From Candidatus Rhodoferax odensensis (GTDB lineage Bacteria; Pseudomonadota; Gammaproteobacteria; Burkholderiales; Burkholderiaceae_C): DNA of 64,000 nt. Of this stretch, positions 52,051-61,278 are shown piece by piece. The notes under the pieces were generated by a model. The model worked only from the letters and a program-made list of their open reading frames with translations. It was not told the origin of the DNA and ran no database searches. The stretch lies in NCBI GenBank assembly GCA_016718405.1, contig JADKDJ010000006.1, forward strand, positions 124,001 through 188,000, given 5' to 3'. The translations under genes and the position numbers were made by a program. The stretch's first letter is position 1. Every line of letters begins with the position of its first letter.

Positions 52051-52166
52051 GACATTGCGGGACAGACCAAAGTCACACGAAGTGAACTTTGCTCTGTCCT
52101 CAACTGATCAAGGGTGTTCTTGCGGGACAGACCGCGGTACACGAAGTGAACTTTGCTCTGTCCTCA
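52048..52166. repeat. Hairpin repeat, family 2 (tandem pair between ffh and miaB)
   Basis: Two units with a 65-bp period start at the ffh stop. Each forms GGGACAG...TCTGTCC: 52059-52065 with 52093-52099, and 52124-52130 with 52157-52163. In unit 1, an inner CAAAGT/ACTTTG stem extends the hairpin. The miaB stop codon (52164-52166) directly follows the second hairpin. The element sits between convergent genes and could terminate both. Confidence 0.85.
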
Positions 52167-53486
52167 ACCGACTAACTCGCCACGCAGCGAGTAGCTGCGC
52201 GTCTCGGTGATCCGCACATCAATCATGCGGCCGATCAAGTTGGCGGATCCCTGGAAATTGACCGCCCGATTGCACTCGGTGCGACCCACCAGCTCCGATG
52301 CATCGCGCGTCGACGGGCCCTCGACCAGAATGCGCTGCACGGTGGCCAATCGGCTCTGGCTGATGCGGCGCATATTGGCGTCGACCACGCCTTGCAGATG
52401 CTGCAAGCGCTTGAGCTTGATGTCATGCGGCGTGTCGTCAGCCAGGTTGGCCGCCGGTGTGCCCGGGCGCGGGCTGAAAATGAAGCTGAACGAGTTGTCA
52501 AAGCCAACGTCGTCGATCAGCTTCATCAGCCGGTTGAAGTCCTCGTCGGTTTCGCCGGGAAAACCTACGATGAAATCGCTGCTCAGGGACATCTCGGGTC
52601 GTATCGCGCGCAATTTGCGCACGGTCGACTTGTACTCCATGGCGGTGTAGCCGCGTTTCATCGCCATCAGGATACGGTCTGACCCGTGCTGCACCGGCAG
52701 GTGCAGGTGGCTCACCAATTTTGGCACCTTGTCGTAGACCGCGATCAGGGCTGGGGTGAACTCGTTGGGATGGCTGGTGGTGTAGCGAATCCGCTCAATG
52801 CCGGGAATCTCGGCCACGTACTCAATGAGCGTCGCGAAGTCGGCTCTATCAGCCGATTGCCCCATGGCGCCACGGTAGGCGTTGACGTTCTGGCCCAGCA
52901 TGGTGACTTCGCGCACACCCTGGTCGGCTAGGCCGGCGATCTCTTCGAGCACATCGTCGAAAGGGCGCGAAACTTCCTCACCGCGGGTGTAGGGGACGAC
53001 GCAGTAGCTGCAGTACTTGGAACACCCCTCCATCACACTGACAAAGGCGCTGGCACCCGTGGTTTTGGCGGGCGGCAGGTGGTCGAACTTCTCGATTTCC
53101 GGGAAGCTGATGTCCACCTGCGCCACGCCGAGCCGATCGCGACGCGCCAGCAAGTCGGGCAAACGATGCAGTGTCTGGGGGCCAAACACAAGGTCGACAA
53201 ACGGTGCGCGGGCGACGATCGCCGCGCCCTCCTGGCTGGCCACGCAGCCGGCCACCCCGATGCGCACTCCCTTCTTGGCAAGATGTCGAACCCGACCCAG
53301 GTCGGAGAAGACCTTTTCCTGCGCCTTTTCACGTACCGAGCAGGTGTTGAAAAGGATCAGGTCGGCTTCGTCAACGTTTTGGGTCGCGGTATAGCCTTCG
53401 GCAGCGTGGAGCACATCGACCATCTTGTCCGAGTCGTACTCGTTCATCTGGCAACCAAAGGTCTTGATGAATACTTTCTTGCTCAT
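52164..53486 (-). CDS. miaB: tRNA-2-methylthio-N6-isopentenyladenosine synthase MiaB
   Basis: Radical-SAM methylthiotransferase that modifies A37 of tRNAs reading UNN codons. The 440-residue product has the N-terminal UPF0004 domain ([13 protein letters not shown], with cysteines for the second Fe-S cluster), the radical-SAM motif [18 protein letters not shown], and a C-terminal TRAM domain ending LRGELVG. The stop lies against a repeat hairpin. It starts 66 bp from the tRNA gene, on the same strand. Confidence 0.96.
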   Translation of the reverse strand: MSKKVFIKTFGCQMNEYDSDKMVDVLHAAEGYTATQNVDEADLILFNTCSVREKAQEKVFSDLGRVRHLAKKGVRIGVAGCVASQEGAAIVARAPFVDLVFGPQTLHRLPDLLARRDRLGVAQVDISFPEIEKFDHLPPAKTTGASAFVSVMEGCSKYCSYCVVPYTRGEEVSRPFDDVLEEIAGLADQGVREVTMLGQNVNAYRGAMGQSADRADFATLIEYVAEIPGIERIRYTTSHPNEFTPALIAVYDKVPKLVSHLHLPVQHGSDRILMAMKRGYTAMEYKSTVRKLRAIRPEMSLSSDFIVGFPGETDEDFNRLMKLIDDVGFDNSFSFIFSPRPGTPAANLADDTPHDIKLKRLQHLQGVVDANMRRISQSRLATVQRILVEGPSTRDASELVGRTECNRAVNFQGSANLIGRMIDVRITETRSYSLRGELVG

Positions 53487-53552
53487 GATGGGTGCCCAAT
53501 CTGCGGGTAAGGGCTTGTACTGGCATACCCGGCGTGTGCGGGCAGGGGAGCT

Positions 53553-53629
53553 TGGTGGCGCTTCACGGATTCGAACCGCGGACCTGTGGATTATGATTCC
53601 ATCGCTCTAACCGACTGAGCTAAAGCGCC
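53553..53629 (-). tRNA. tRNA-Met (CAT anticodon)
   Basis: A 77-nt cloverleaf with encoded CCA can be folded. The acceptor stem is GGCGCTT/AAGCGCC, the T arm has GGTTCGAATCC, and the anticodon loop ATCATAA has U33 and CAT at 34-36. The CAT anticodon could also belong to tRNA-Ile2 (lysidine-modified); the elongator Met reading is preferred but was not proved. One weak A-C pair closes the anticodon stem. Confidence 0.88.
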
Positions 53630-53745
53630 GTGGGCGTTTGACTAACACCCGAGCCCAGAATTATAGCGCAACCGCGCCGCTGTTTGTCGGGTCGTTAACC
53701 CCGGTTGAGGGACGCTGGCGTATCAGTTGCTGTGAGAATCCTGCC

Positions 53746-54360
53746 ATGCCCGAGTGCGATACCTCTGACCATCATTTGATGCTTGCCTATGCCGCAGGCG
53801 ATGCAGCGGCTTTTGATGTGCTGTATGCCCGCCATGAGGGGGCGATGTACCGGTTTGTGCGGCGCGTTCTTGGCCCGGCGCTGGTGGCGCAAGCGGATGA
53901 AGTGTTTCAGGATACCTGGTTGCGCATCGTTGCGGCGCGAGCATCCTTTTCGCCGCAAGGGGCGACTTGGCGAACCTGGGCGTTTACCATCGCGCACCAC
54001 GCAGCCATGGATCGTTTGCGCGTCAGCGGACGGGAGCTCAGTATCGACGCCATGGCCGCAGATGACGCCGGCGACCCGCTCGATTGGTTGCAAGGCGCGC
54101 TGGATGCCGCGCATCCGTCCACCGAAGATCTGGCATTTTGGCGCGCCGCTGGCAAGCAGTTGCTGGCCTGCCTGGAACAGTTGCCAGCGCTACAGCGCGC
54201 GGCTTTCCTGCTGCACCACGAAGATGGCGCCAGTGTCGAAGAATTGGCGCGCAGTCTGGGCCTGGGTTTCGAGACAGCCAAGAGCCGGCTGCGCTACGCG
54301 CTGCAGAAGCTGCGCGGGTGCATGAGCGCCTATTTGGTGGTGTTGGAGCCACAGCCATGA
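53746..54360 (+). CDS. ECF-type RNA polymerase sigma factor
   Basis: The 204-residue product has sigma region 2 (LMLAYAAGDAAAFDVLYARHEG, two motifs; VFQDTWLRIVAARASF) and region 4 (LPALQRAAFLLHHEDGASVEELARSLGLGFETAKSRLRYA, several motifs), the layout of extracytoplasmic-function sigma factors. The ATG at 53746 is used; the open frame extends upstream without a credible start. Its stop overlaps the start of the next gene by 4 bp, the usual arrangement of sigma and anti-sigma pairs. The stimulus and target promoters are unknown. Confidence 0.88.
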   Translation: MPECDTSDHHLMLAYAAGDAAAFDVLYARHEGAMYRFVRRVLGPALVAQADEVFQDTWLRIVAARASFSPQGATWRTWAFTIAHHAAMDRLRVSGRELSIDAMAADDAGDPLDWLQGALDAAHPSTEDLAFWRAAGKQLLACLEQLPALQRAAFLLHHEDGASVEELARSLGLGFETAKSRLRYALQKLRGCMSAYLVVLEPQP

Positions 54361-55519
54361 CGGACCTGCGCGATGCGCGCCTCAGGCGCGCCCTCGATCA
54401 CGCGCCAGATGTGGCCTTCGTGCCCTCAGAGGAAACCCGTGCAGCTATTAAAATGATAGCGTCGGAGGCTGGCGCCGCGGCGGCCTCGGTGTCTGCGAAG
54501 GCTACGCCGCAGGCAACGCTGTGGCGGCGTGTTATGGGTTGGTGGAGCAGTCCATCGGTTGGCTCGCGACACATGCCTTGGAACGCGGCCCTGGCCACCG
54601 TGGTGTTGGCCAGCCTGGTTACTTTGATGTGGTTCGATCAACCGGCTACGCAAGCCGTTTCCGATGGGCGCCGCTTCCGGCGGCGGGGCCGGTCCGGGAC
54701 GACACGCCGACATCGGCCGGCCCGCCCCCAGCGGCAGCGGTCGCAGTGCCTAAAAGTGCGCAGCTGCGGGATACCAGCCCCAGCGCGCGCGGGGCCGAGC
54801 GCGCCGGGGCTTCGCCGCGCCAGCCTGCGCCGACCAAACCGGTACCCTTGGCCAAGGCTGCTGGGGCGACCACCGAGGCCAAAGTCGAAACTGCCCGAGC
54901 GACCGTGAGCGGGTCGACCAGCCGTGAGCTTGAGTCACGCCAGGTCGCCGAATCAAATCAGTCGACGGGGTCTGGCATACCACCAGTCGAGACGATGGTG
55001 GTTACGCCGCGCGCCGCAGTGCCCGTGCGATCCGAGGCTGCGGCTGCAGCGCGCATGCCCGCTGCAGCGCCGACCACAGCTAATGCATTGCCGGAGCCAT
55101 CCGAGTTCAGGGTCTCGTCGGCGGACAAGGAGAAGCAGAAACGGCACGCCGACATCGGGCTGGCCGATACCACACCGGCAGCGGCGCCACCTTCGAGCGC
55201 CGCCTGGAGCGATCTGAGCGTGCGGCGCGCGGGATCTTCGCAAGTATTGTCGAGCGCACAAGCCAGTCGCCTGCTGGCACTGGTGCAGGCGGTCGTTCAT
55301 AGCGCGGTGCCTGGCGGTGACCGGGATCCGCCTGGCACGGTCCGTTTTGAGTTGACGCGTCGCGGCGAGCTGGTGGCAACGCTTGATCTGGCCGATCGTT
55401 GGCTACGCTGGACGCCGGTTGGAGCCGACTCACGCGGCGCGTTGGTCGCACGCGTGTCGGCCGCGCAGTGGGAGGCGATCCAGAACGAGCTGACGCGACT
55501 GGGGCTGCGTGCGCCTTGA
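54357..55519 (+). CDS. Anti-sigma-like membrane protein, apparent frameshift
   Basis: The frame starting at 54357 encodes TDLRDARLRRALDHAPD, a cytoplasmic domain, and a transmembrane helix (about residues 79-97), then degenerates into Arg-rich sequence and stops at 54908. From about 54660-54680 the sensible sequence continues in another frame (PLPAAGPVRDD onward) to a stop at 55519, giving an Ala/Pro-rich periplasmic region and an ordered C-terminus ending TRLGLRAP. One missing base would join the parts into about 387 residues. Coupling to the sigma gene by ATGA suggests an anti-sigma factor. A sequencing error is as likely as a real mutation. Confidence 0.7.
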
Positions 55520-55555
55520 ATGACTGGTCGCTGCGATGACTCGCAGCGCCTTGGC

Positions 55556-56335
55556 TCACGCGTTCTTGAACTTGGCTTTGCGCTTGTTGACGAAGGCGTC
55601 CATGCCTTCCTTTTGGTCCGCGGTGGCGAACAGGGCGTGGAACATGCGCCGCTCGAACATGATGCCGTCGCTCAGCGTTCCTTCAAAGGCACGGTTGATC
55701 GACTCCTTGGCGGCCATGGTGGCCAACTGTGAATAGTCGCAAATCATCAGCGCCGCGGCCAGCGTTTCTTCCATGAGTTTGTCCAGCGCAACGACGCGGC
55801 TGACCAGGCCGGCGCGCTCCGCCTCCGCGGCGTCCATCATGCGGCCGGTCAAGGCCAGGTCCATCGCCTTGGCCTTGGAGATGGCGCGCGGCAGGCGCTG
55901 CGTGCCGCCAGCGCCGGGAATGATGCCCAGCTTGATCTCGGGTTGACCAAAGCGTGCGTTGTCGGCGGCAATGATGAAGTCGCACATCATTGCCAGCTCG
56001 CAACCACCGCCCAGGGCGAAGCCGCTGACCGCCGCAATCACCGGTTTTCGGATGCTGCGAATCTGCTCCCAATTGCGGGTGATGTAGTCGTCGCGGTACA
56101 CGTCGGCAAAGCTGTAGCCAGCCATGGCGGCGATGTCGGCGCCTGCAGCAAAGGCCTTTTCGCTGCCAGTGATGACCATGCAGCCAATCGTCGCGTCGGC
56201 GTCAAAAGCCTTGAGGGCGGCACCCAATTCGTTCATCAGCTGATCGTTGAGCGCATTGAGCTGCTTGGGGCGGTTCAGTGTGATCACACCGACTTTTTCC
56301 GCCTCGACGCGGACATGGATGAGTTCGTGGTTCAT
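55556..56335 (-). CDS. Enoyl-CoA hydratase/isomerase family protein
   Basis: The 259-residue crotonase-fold product has [11 protein letters not shown] (oxyanion hole), [29 protein letters not shown] (two motifs) with both catalytic glutamates, and [12 protein letters not shown]. Keeping both Glu residues argues for a true hydratase acting on trans-2-enoyl-CoA in fatty-acid oxidation. No other beta-oxidation gene is nearby, so its pathway is inferred from family only. Confidence 0.93.
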   Translation of the reverse strand: MNHELIHVRVEAEKVGVITLNRPKQLNALNDQLMNELGAALKAFDADATIGCMVITGSEKAFAAGADIAAMAGYSFADVYRDDYITRNWEQIRSIRKPVIAAVSGFALGGGCELAMMCDFIIAADNARFGQPEIKLGIIPGAGGTQRLPRAISKAKAMDLALTGRMMDAAEAERAGLVSRVVALDKLMEETLAAALMICDYSQLATMAAKESINRAFEGTLSDGIMFERRMFHALFATADQKEGMDAFVNKRKAKFKNA

Positions 56336-56432
56336 GGCACTCCAGTGAAGTATTGGGCAGACGCAGACTATAAGCGCGCCGCCAGGTGGTCACGGCCTGC
56401 CGGCCATTGCGGGCCCGACCAAGCCGGTGCGT

Positions 56433-58241
56433 CTACGCGCCCAGCCAGTGTTCAAGTTTGACCTTGTCGGCCGATGTCAGGCGGCAGGTCTTGTCGTCCT
56501 TGGGGATACTCAGCGGCAGTCTAAGCAGGCGTTTGTCGCGGGCAAGTAGCGCGGTCACAGTGGTGGCGCGCGCCAGGTACAGGGGCAATTCTTCAAGGCG
56601 AGTCAGGCGCCAGCCGGTGCGGTCCTTACCGCTGGCAGGCTCGATGCCGAGCCATTCATCCCCGGATGAAAAACCGGCTTGCTCGCAAGCACCGCCGCGC
56701 AGAACGGTTTTGATCTTGATACCCGCTGTCTCGTCAACCCGCAGTCCCAGGCGCTGGGCAATTTGTGAGTCTTCTTCCAGCACGGCAACGCCATGCGCCT
56801 GCAGCAGCGTCTTGACCGGCAGTTCGTCAGTACCGTGCACCCATTGCTCCAGCTCTTTCGAAAAAGACCGCTTGGCCAGCAAAGCGAGCACCGCCTCCAG
56901 ATCGTCCTGCGTCATGGGCCCTGCGTTGCAGCGCTGCCAGAGCGCGCGCATCACGTCGTCAAGCGTGGTTCGCCCTTCGGCGCGCAGCGTCAGGTCCAGA
57001 CACAAGGCAAGCAGCGAACCCTTGGTGTAGTAGCTGACTGTGGCGTTGGGCGTGTTTTCGTCCTGGCGGTAGTACTTGACCCAGGCGTCGAAGCTGGCCT
57101 GCGCGACCGACTGAACCAGGCGTCCGGGGGTCTGCGCCACCTGATTGAGAGTCTTGGTGAGCAGTCTGAGATAACTTGCGTTGTCGATCAGGCCGGCGCG
57201 ACGCAGGATCAGGTCGTCGTAGTAGCTGGTGAAGCCTTCAAAGAACCACAGCAGTTGCGTATGGTTCTCGGTCTGGTAGTCGTAGCGGGCCAATTCGGCG
57301 GGTCGCAGTTGTTTGACGTTCCAGGTGTGGAAATATTCGTGGCTGATCAGCCCAAGCAGGGTGGTGTAGCCCTCGGGCTGTTTGCTTGCGTCCGGGCCCA
57401 GGCTAGGCCCGCTCTGGCGCGGCAAATCCCTTCGGTTGCAAATCAGGGCGGTCGAGTTGCGATGCTCCAGGCCGCCATAACCGTCGTCGACGGCATTGAG
57501 CATAAAAACGTAGCGTTTGTGTGGCGCCTTGGGCGAACGACGGCTTCGCGGCGTGGTGCCGTGCCAGAACGCGATCTGCGCCTCACAGATTCGCCGCGTG
57601 TCGGCGAGCAGTTTGGTGCCGTCAAAACTGGGCGGGGCGCCGGCAACCACAAATTGGTGCGGGATGCCGCAGGCGCTGAAGGAGCCGGTCCAGAACGTCC
57701 CCATCTCGACTGGCGAGTCCGCCAGTTCGTCGTAATTGGCAGCCTGGTAGCGACCAAAGCCGTTCTTGTTGGTCTTGATCGCGGCCAAGCCCGTCGCAAC
57801 CTGCCAGTTGGCCTGGGAGCGGGGGGCGACAAGCTCCAGCGAGTGTGGCGTGGCCTCGTGGCCCTCGACTCGAAGGAACAGGCTGGTGCCGTTGAAGAAC
57901 CCGCGCGTGCTGTCCAGCCAGGCGGTACGCACCGAGTTGTCAAGCGCATAGATCTGGTAGACGACCTCCAAGGGCGTGCCGACGGCGCAGTCAATCCGCC
58001 AACTGCACTTGTCCAACTGAGTCGACTTCAATTGCTTGCGCCCCTGCCGAGCGGTGAGGCACTGAAGGTTCTTCGAGAACTCCCGAATCAGGTAGCTGCC
58101 CGGAATCCAGACTGGCAAGGTCAGGGTCTGCGCCGCTGCGGGCTGGGGGATGGTCAGTGTGATCGAGAACAGGTGGGCGTTCAGGTCCGCAGCTTCTACA
58201 CGGTAGTGAACGCCGGCCGAGGGCTTGGAAGGACTGGTCAT
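56433..58241 (-). CDS. M61-family metallopeptidase with PDZ domain
   Basis: The 602-residue product has an N-terminal beta domain (HYRVEAADLNAHLFSITLTI, PVWIPGSYLIREFSKNLQ), a thermolysin-like catalytic domain with the zinc motif ISHEYFHTWNVKQLRP (HExxH) and FFEGFTSYYDDL, and a C-terminal PDZ domain (about 485-560). M61 proteins are glycyl aminopeptidase-like enzymes with ill-defined substrates. No signal peptide is evident, so a cytoplasmic location is likely. dsbC is the next gene upstream on the same strand. Confidence 0.92.
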   Translation of the reverse strand: MTSPSKPSAGVHYRVEAADLNAHLFSITLTIPQPAAAQTLTLPVWIPGSYLIREFSKNLQCLTARQGRKQLKSTQLDKCSWRIDCAVGTPLEVVYQIYALDNSVRTAWLDSTRGFFNGTSLFLRVEGHEATPHSLELVAPRSQANWQVATGLAAIKTNKNGFGRYQAANYDELADSPVEMGTFWTGSFSACGIPHQFVVAGAPPSFDGTKLLADTRRICEAQIAFWHGTTPRSRRSPKAPHKRYVFMLNAVDDGYGGLEHRNSTALICNRRDLPRQSGPSLGPDASKQPEGYTTLLGLISHEYFHTWNVKQLRPAELARYDYQTENHTQLLWFFEGFTSYYDDLILRRAGLIDNASYLRLLTKTLNQVAQTPGRLVQSVAQASFDAWVKYYRQDENTPNATVSYYTKGSLLALCLDLTLRAEGRTTLDDVMRALWQRCNAGPMTQDDLEAVLALLAKRSFSKELEQWVHGTDELPVKTLLQAHGVAVLEEDSQIAQRLGLRVDETAGIKIKTVLRGGACEQAGFSSGDEWLGIEPASGKDRTGWRLTRLEELPLYLARATTVTALLARDKRLLRLPLSIPKDDKTCRLTSADKVKLEHWLGA

Positions 58242-58363
58242 GAACGAAAAAAGTGGTACGGGTGGCGATACATGGATGGGGAAACCCAGTCGGGGGTCTG
58301 GCTCTGCGTGCCGGTTCGCGTGTAGCGTTCGAGCGGTGGCCGATACGAGCGCCCGAGGTTACG

Positions 58364-59083
58364 CTAACTCTTGTTTTCGGACAGGAACTTCTCGATCTGC
58401 TTGGCGTCGATGGCTCCTGGCACACGCGTGCCGTTCGCAAACAGCAGCGTGGGGGTGCCCGTGATCCGGTGTTTGCGCCCGAGTTCGACATTGCGCTGAA
58501 TGGCGCTGATATCGCAGGTACCTGGCGCCAGTGCCAGGTCGCGCACCATCCAGTCCAGCCACGCCTTGGCGCGGTCCTTGGCACACCAGACGGAGCGGGA
58601 TTTCTCAAGTGAATCAGGCCCAAGTATGGGGTAGAGGAACATGTGAACCGTGACGTTGTCAACCTTTTGCAGGTCGCGTTCAAAGCGCTTGCAGTAGCCG
58701 CAGTTGGGGTCTTCGAACACAACCAACTTGCGCTTGCCATTGCCACGCACGATGGTGAAGGCGTCCTTTATGGGCAGCTCGTCGAAGTTGATGGCGGTCA
58801 GTTTTTCGATCCGCTCTTCGGTCAGGTTGCGTTGCTGGCGCGTGTCGATCACGCTGCCTTGAATGAGGAAATTGCCCTCAGCATCGGTGTAGAGAATCTC
58901 CGTCCCGTTGACACGAATCTCCCACAAGCCCGGTACCGGGCTCTTGGTGACCTCATCGATCTTCTGCAACTGCGGTATCCGCTCGGCGAGGTTCTTGCGC
59001 AAAGTGGCTTCCTGGCTCAGCGCGGCGCCGGCCATCAAGAGGAGGGTGGCCGCAATTACGGAGCGAGGCATAGTCATGTTCAT
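58364..59083 (-). CDS. dsbC: Thiol:disulfide isomerase DsbC
   Basis: Periplasmic dimeric isomerase that corrects wrong disulfides. The 239-residue product has a signal peptide (about residues 1-23, cleavage after AALS), an N-terminal dimerisation domain and a thioredoxin domain with active site NCGYCKRF and cis-Pro motif ITGTPTLLF. A second cysteine pair (SVWCAKD and PGTCDIS) matches the structural disulfide. The ATG at 59083 gives the signal peptide directly; the longer frame upstream is inside the next gene. No dsbD is in this window. Confidence 0.93.
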   Translation of the reverse strand: MNMTMPRSVIAATLLLMAGAALSQEATLRKNLAERIPQLQKIDEVTKSPVPGLWEIRVNGTEILYTDAEGNFLIQGSVIDTRQQRNLTEERIEKLTAINFDELPIKDAFTIVRGNGKRKLVVFEDPNCGYCKRFERDLQKVDNVTVHMFLYPILGPDSLEKSRSVWCAKDRAKAWLDWMVRDLALAPGTCDISAIQRNVELGRKHRITGTPTLLFANGTRVPGAIDAKQIEKFLSENKS

Positions 59084-59130
59084 GTCCTGTTCAAAGTCGT
59101 TTCTCTGGGCTCGAGGCCGCTCAATGCTTC

Positions 59131-60258
59131 TCATGTGCCCATCGCTTGCTGGGCCACCCATTGTTTGATCACGCCACTGTGATCGAATCCGTTCATGCCC
59201 AGGTTGCGCACGGTTTGCCAGCCGCTGCCAGGCAGCGCAAACAGCTGTTGCAGACCGTGCATGGTCAAGGCGGTGCGCTGTACGTCGGCGCGCCGCGCGC
59301 GCTCGTAGCGTCGCAGCAGTCGGGAATCGCCGAGGCCTCGCCAATACTCGCGCGTTCGAATTGTCTCGGTCAGCACCGCAGCGTCCTCCAGTCCAAGATT
59401 CAGACCCTGTCCCGCCAACGGGTGCACCGTATGGGCGGCGTCCCCAGCCAAAGCCCATGCCTTGCCCTTCTCCGCGCCAACCCATCGGTCCACTTCAGTC
59501 AGTTGCAGCGGCCAACTGCCGCGGTCACCGAACAACTCCAGATGGCCCAAGGCCAGGCCACTAAAGGTTTCCAACTCCTGGCACAGTGCCGCGTTCGGCA
59601 GCGCCATCAGATCTGCGGCGCGCTCATTGAGGACAGACCACACGAAGGCGATAGAGTTCCCGTCCGGGCCGGCCATCGGCAAAAAAGCCAGTATCTCGCC
59701 GCCGCGAAACCACTGCCTGGCCGTTTGCGTGTGCGCGTGGTCACAGCGCAGACGCCCCGCGATGGCGCGTTGGGGGTAGGCAAAAACTGTGCTGCGCACG
59801 CCCAAGGCTTCGCGGGCACCGCCGGCGTTACCTTCACAAACGACGGTCAATGCGGCCTCGCACGGTTCGGCCAGACACTCGACTTGCGGCTGGAAACGCA
59901 GGGCGTCAGTCAGACATCGCTCCAGCGCGGGGACGTCGACGATCCAGCTCAAGGCTTCAGCGCCCTGGTCTTGGGCATTGAAGAAGACCGTGCCGCCCGC
60001 ATCACCGTGAACTTCCATGTGCGTGACGGCAGTCGCATCGGCGCCGTTGGGCCATACGCGCAGTGACTCCAGTATTGCCTTGGATCGTGCGTTGAGTGCG
60101 TAGGCGCGAACATCCCGGCCGACATTCGGAGATACGTCAGGCCCCGGCGCGTCCAACCCGACCAGACCGACACGCAGGCGTTGTTGGCCGAGCAGCAGGG
60201 CCAGGGTTCGACCGACGATGCCGGCACCACGGATACAGACATCAAAGGGTCGCGTCAT
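59131..60258 (-). CDS. UbiH/COQ6-family FAD-dependent monooxygenase
   Basis: The 375-residue product has the FAD dinucleotide-binding loop CIRGAGIVGRTLALLLGQQ, and the second FAD motif WALAGDAAHTVHPLAGQGLNLGLEDA (two motifs). Members hydroxylate ubiquinone precursors; which ring position is modified (UbiH, UbiF or UbiI type) cannot be decided from the sequence. The ATG at 60258 is used instead of a longer frame. It is divergent from the MOSC gene, 63 bp away. Confidence 0.9.
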   Translation of the reverse strand: MTRPFDVCIRGAGIVGRTLALLLGQQRLRVGLVGLDAPGPDVSPNVGRDVRAYALNARSKAILESLRVWPNGADATAVTHMEVHGDAGGTVFFNAQDQGAEALSWIVDVPALERCLTDALRFQPQVECLAEPCEAALTVVCEGNAGGAREALGVRSTVFAYPQRAIAGRLRCDHAHTQTARQWFRGGEILAFLPMAGPDGNSIAFVWSVLNERAADLMALPNAALCQELETFSGLALGHLELFGDRGSWPLQLTEVDRWVGAEKGKAWALAGDAAHTVHPLAGQGLNLGLEDAAVLTETIRTREYWRGLGDSRLLRRYERARRADVQRTALTMHGLQQLFALPGSGWQTVRNLGMNGFDHSGVIKQWVAQQAMGT

Positions 60259-60321
60259 GCCCCGATTGTAAAAGCCGGTGCAAAATCCCTCACGCAGCAG
60301 CACTCGCAAGGGGTATTTGGC

Positions 60322-61263
60322 ATGAACAGTGGTGGTTCCGCATTGCCGTGGGACGTGTCGGGGGTCATTTCCCGACTGTTTGTCTATCCGGTCAAGTCCT
60401 GTGCGGGTGTTGAAGTTTCGCAGTCAATTCTGGGACCGACCGGCCTCGCGATGGATCGATCCTGGATGTTGGTTGACCAAAGCGGCCAATTCGTGACCCA
60501 GCGCGAACAGCCACGCATGGCGCTGGTCACCCCGCGCTGGAACGGCCAGCAGTTGATGTTGCTCGCGCCCGGCATGTCGCCCTTGCCCTTGAATATGGAA
60601 CCGGTGGGGCCACCAGTTTCGGTGACGATCTGGGGTGAGACCATGCCCGCTTTCGATGCCGGCGACGCGGCGGGGCGTTGGTTCTCGCGCTTTTTGATGC
60701 CGACGCTGGCAACTGCAACTGCAACAGCAACAGCAACAGCAACTGCATCAGTGTCAGCGTCCGTTAACTATCGGCTGGTGCAGTTTGACCCGGCGCAACG
60801 CCGGGCCTCCAATATGCGCTGGACCGGTGGCACCACGGCGCTGAATCAGTTCAATGACGGATACCCGGTTTTGGTTGTCGGCGAAGCTTCGCTCGATGCG
60901 CTCAACCAGCGCCTTCGCGCAGGTGGTCACGAAGCAGTAGGCATCGAGCGATTTCGACCCAACATGGTGCTGGCTGGCCTTGAGCCGCATGACGAGGATC
61001 GGATCGACGCGCTGCGCATCGCGGCCGAAACTCAGGAGGTGATGCTCAAGCTGGTCAAGCCGTGTCCGCGTTGCCCGATACCCAATATCGATCCAAGCAC
61101 TGCCTTGAGTAGCCCAGCCGTTGGCGACACGCTGCAGGCGTACCGACAGGACCCCAGAGTCGACGGAGCGATCACCTTTGGCATGAACGCCATCGCGCTC
61201 GAAGGCATCGGAGCCACGCTTCGGGTGGGCGAGCGCTTTCAGGCCAACTTCAACTTCGGCTGA
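60322..61263 (+). CDS. MOSC-domain protein with N-terminal beta-barrel
   Basis: The 313-residue product has an N-terminal MOSC_N domain (SRLFVYPVKSCAGVEVSQ, MDRSWMLVDQSGQFVTQREQPRMALV as two motifs) and a C-terminal MOSC domain (ERFRPNMVLAGLEPHDED, with the conserved Cys in VKPCPRCPIPNIDPST). Relatives (YcbX, mARC-like) move molybdenum-linked sulfur or reduce N-hydroxylated compounds. A six-unit hexanucleotide tract (60711-60746) encodes an Ala-Thr repeat inside the protein. The ATG at 60322 is the best start. Confidence 0.9.
   Translation: MNSGGSALPWDVSGVISRLFVYPVKSCAGVEVSQSILGPTGLAMDRSWMLVDQSGQFVTQREQPRMALVTPRWNGQQLMLLAPGMSPLPLNMEPVGPPVSVTIWGETMPAFDAGDAAGRWFSRFLMPTLATATATATATATASVSASVNYRLVQFDPAQRRASNMRWTGGTTALNQFNDGYPVLVVGEASLDALNQRLRAGGHEAVGIERFRPNMVLAGLEPHDEDRIDALRIAAETQEVMLKLVKPCPRCPIPNIDPSTALSSPAVGDTLQAYRQDPRVDGAITFGMNAIALEGIGATLRVGERFQANFNFG
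60711..60746 (+). repeat. Hexanucleotide tandem repeat in the MOSC gene
   Basis: Six units of AACTGC or AACAGC lie in frame and encode alternating Ala and Thr. The order is two AACTGC, three AACAGC and one AACTGC. As the unit is six bases long, gains and losses would change length by two residues and never the frame. Confidence 0.9.
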
Positions 61264-61278
61264 CGGCAGTCCACTGCC

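Noticed and set aside
56793..58325. Plus-strand open frame of 510 codons opposite the M61 peptidase
   Set aside because: Fully antisense to a gene with an intact HExxH and PDZ domain; no independent motif or ribosome site.
60711..60746. CRISPR-like array
   Set aside because: The units are six bases with no spacers; no CRISPR array or cas gene was found anywhere in the window.
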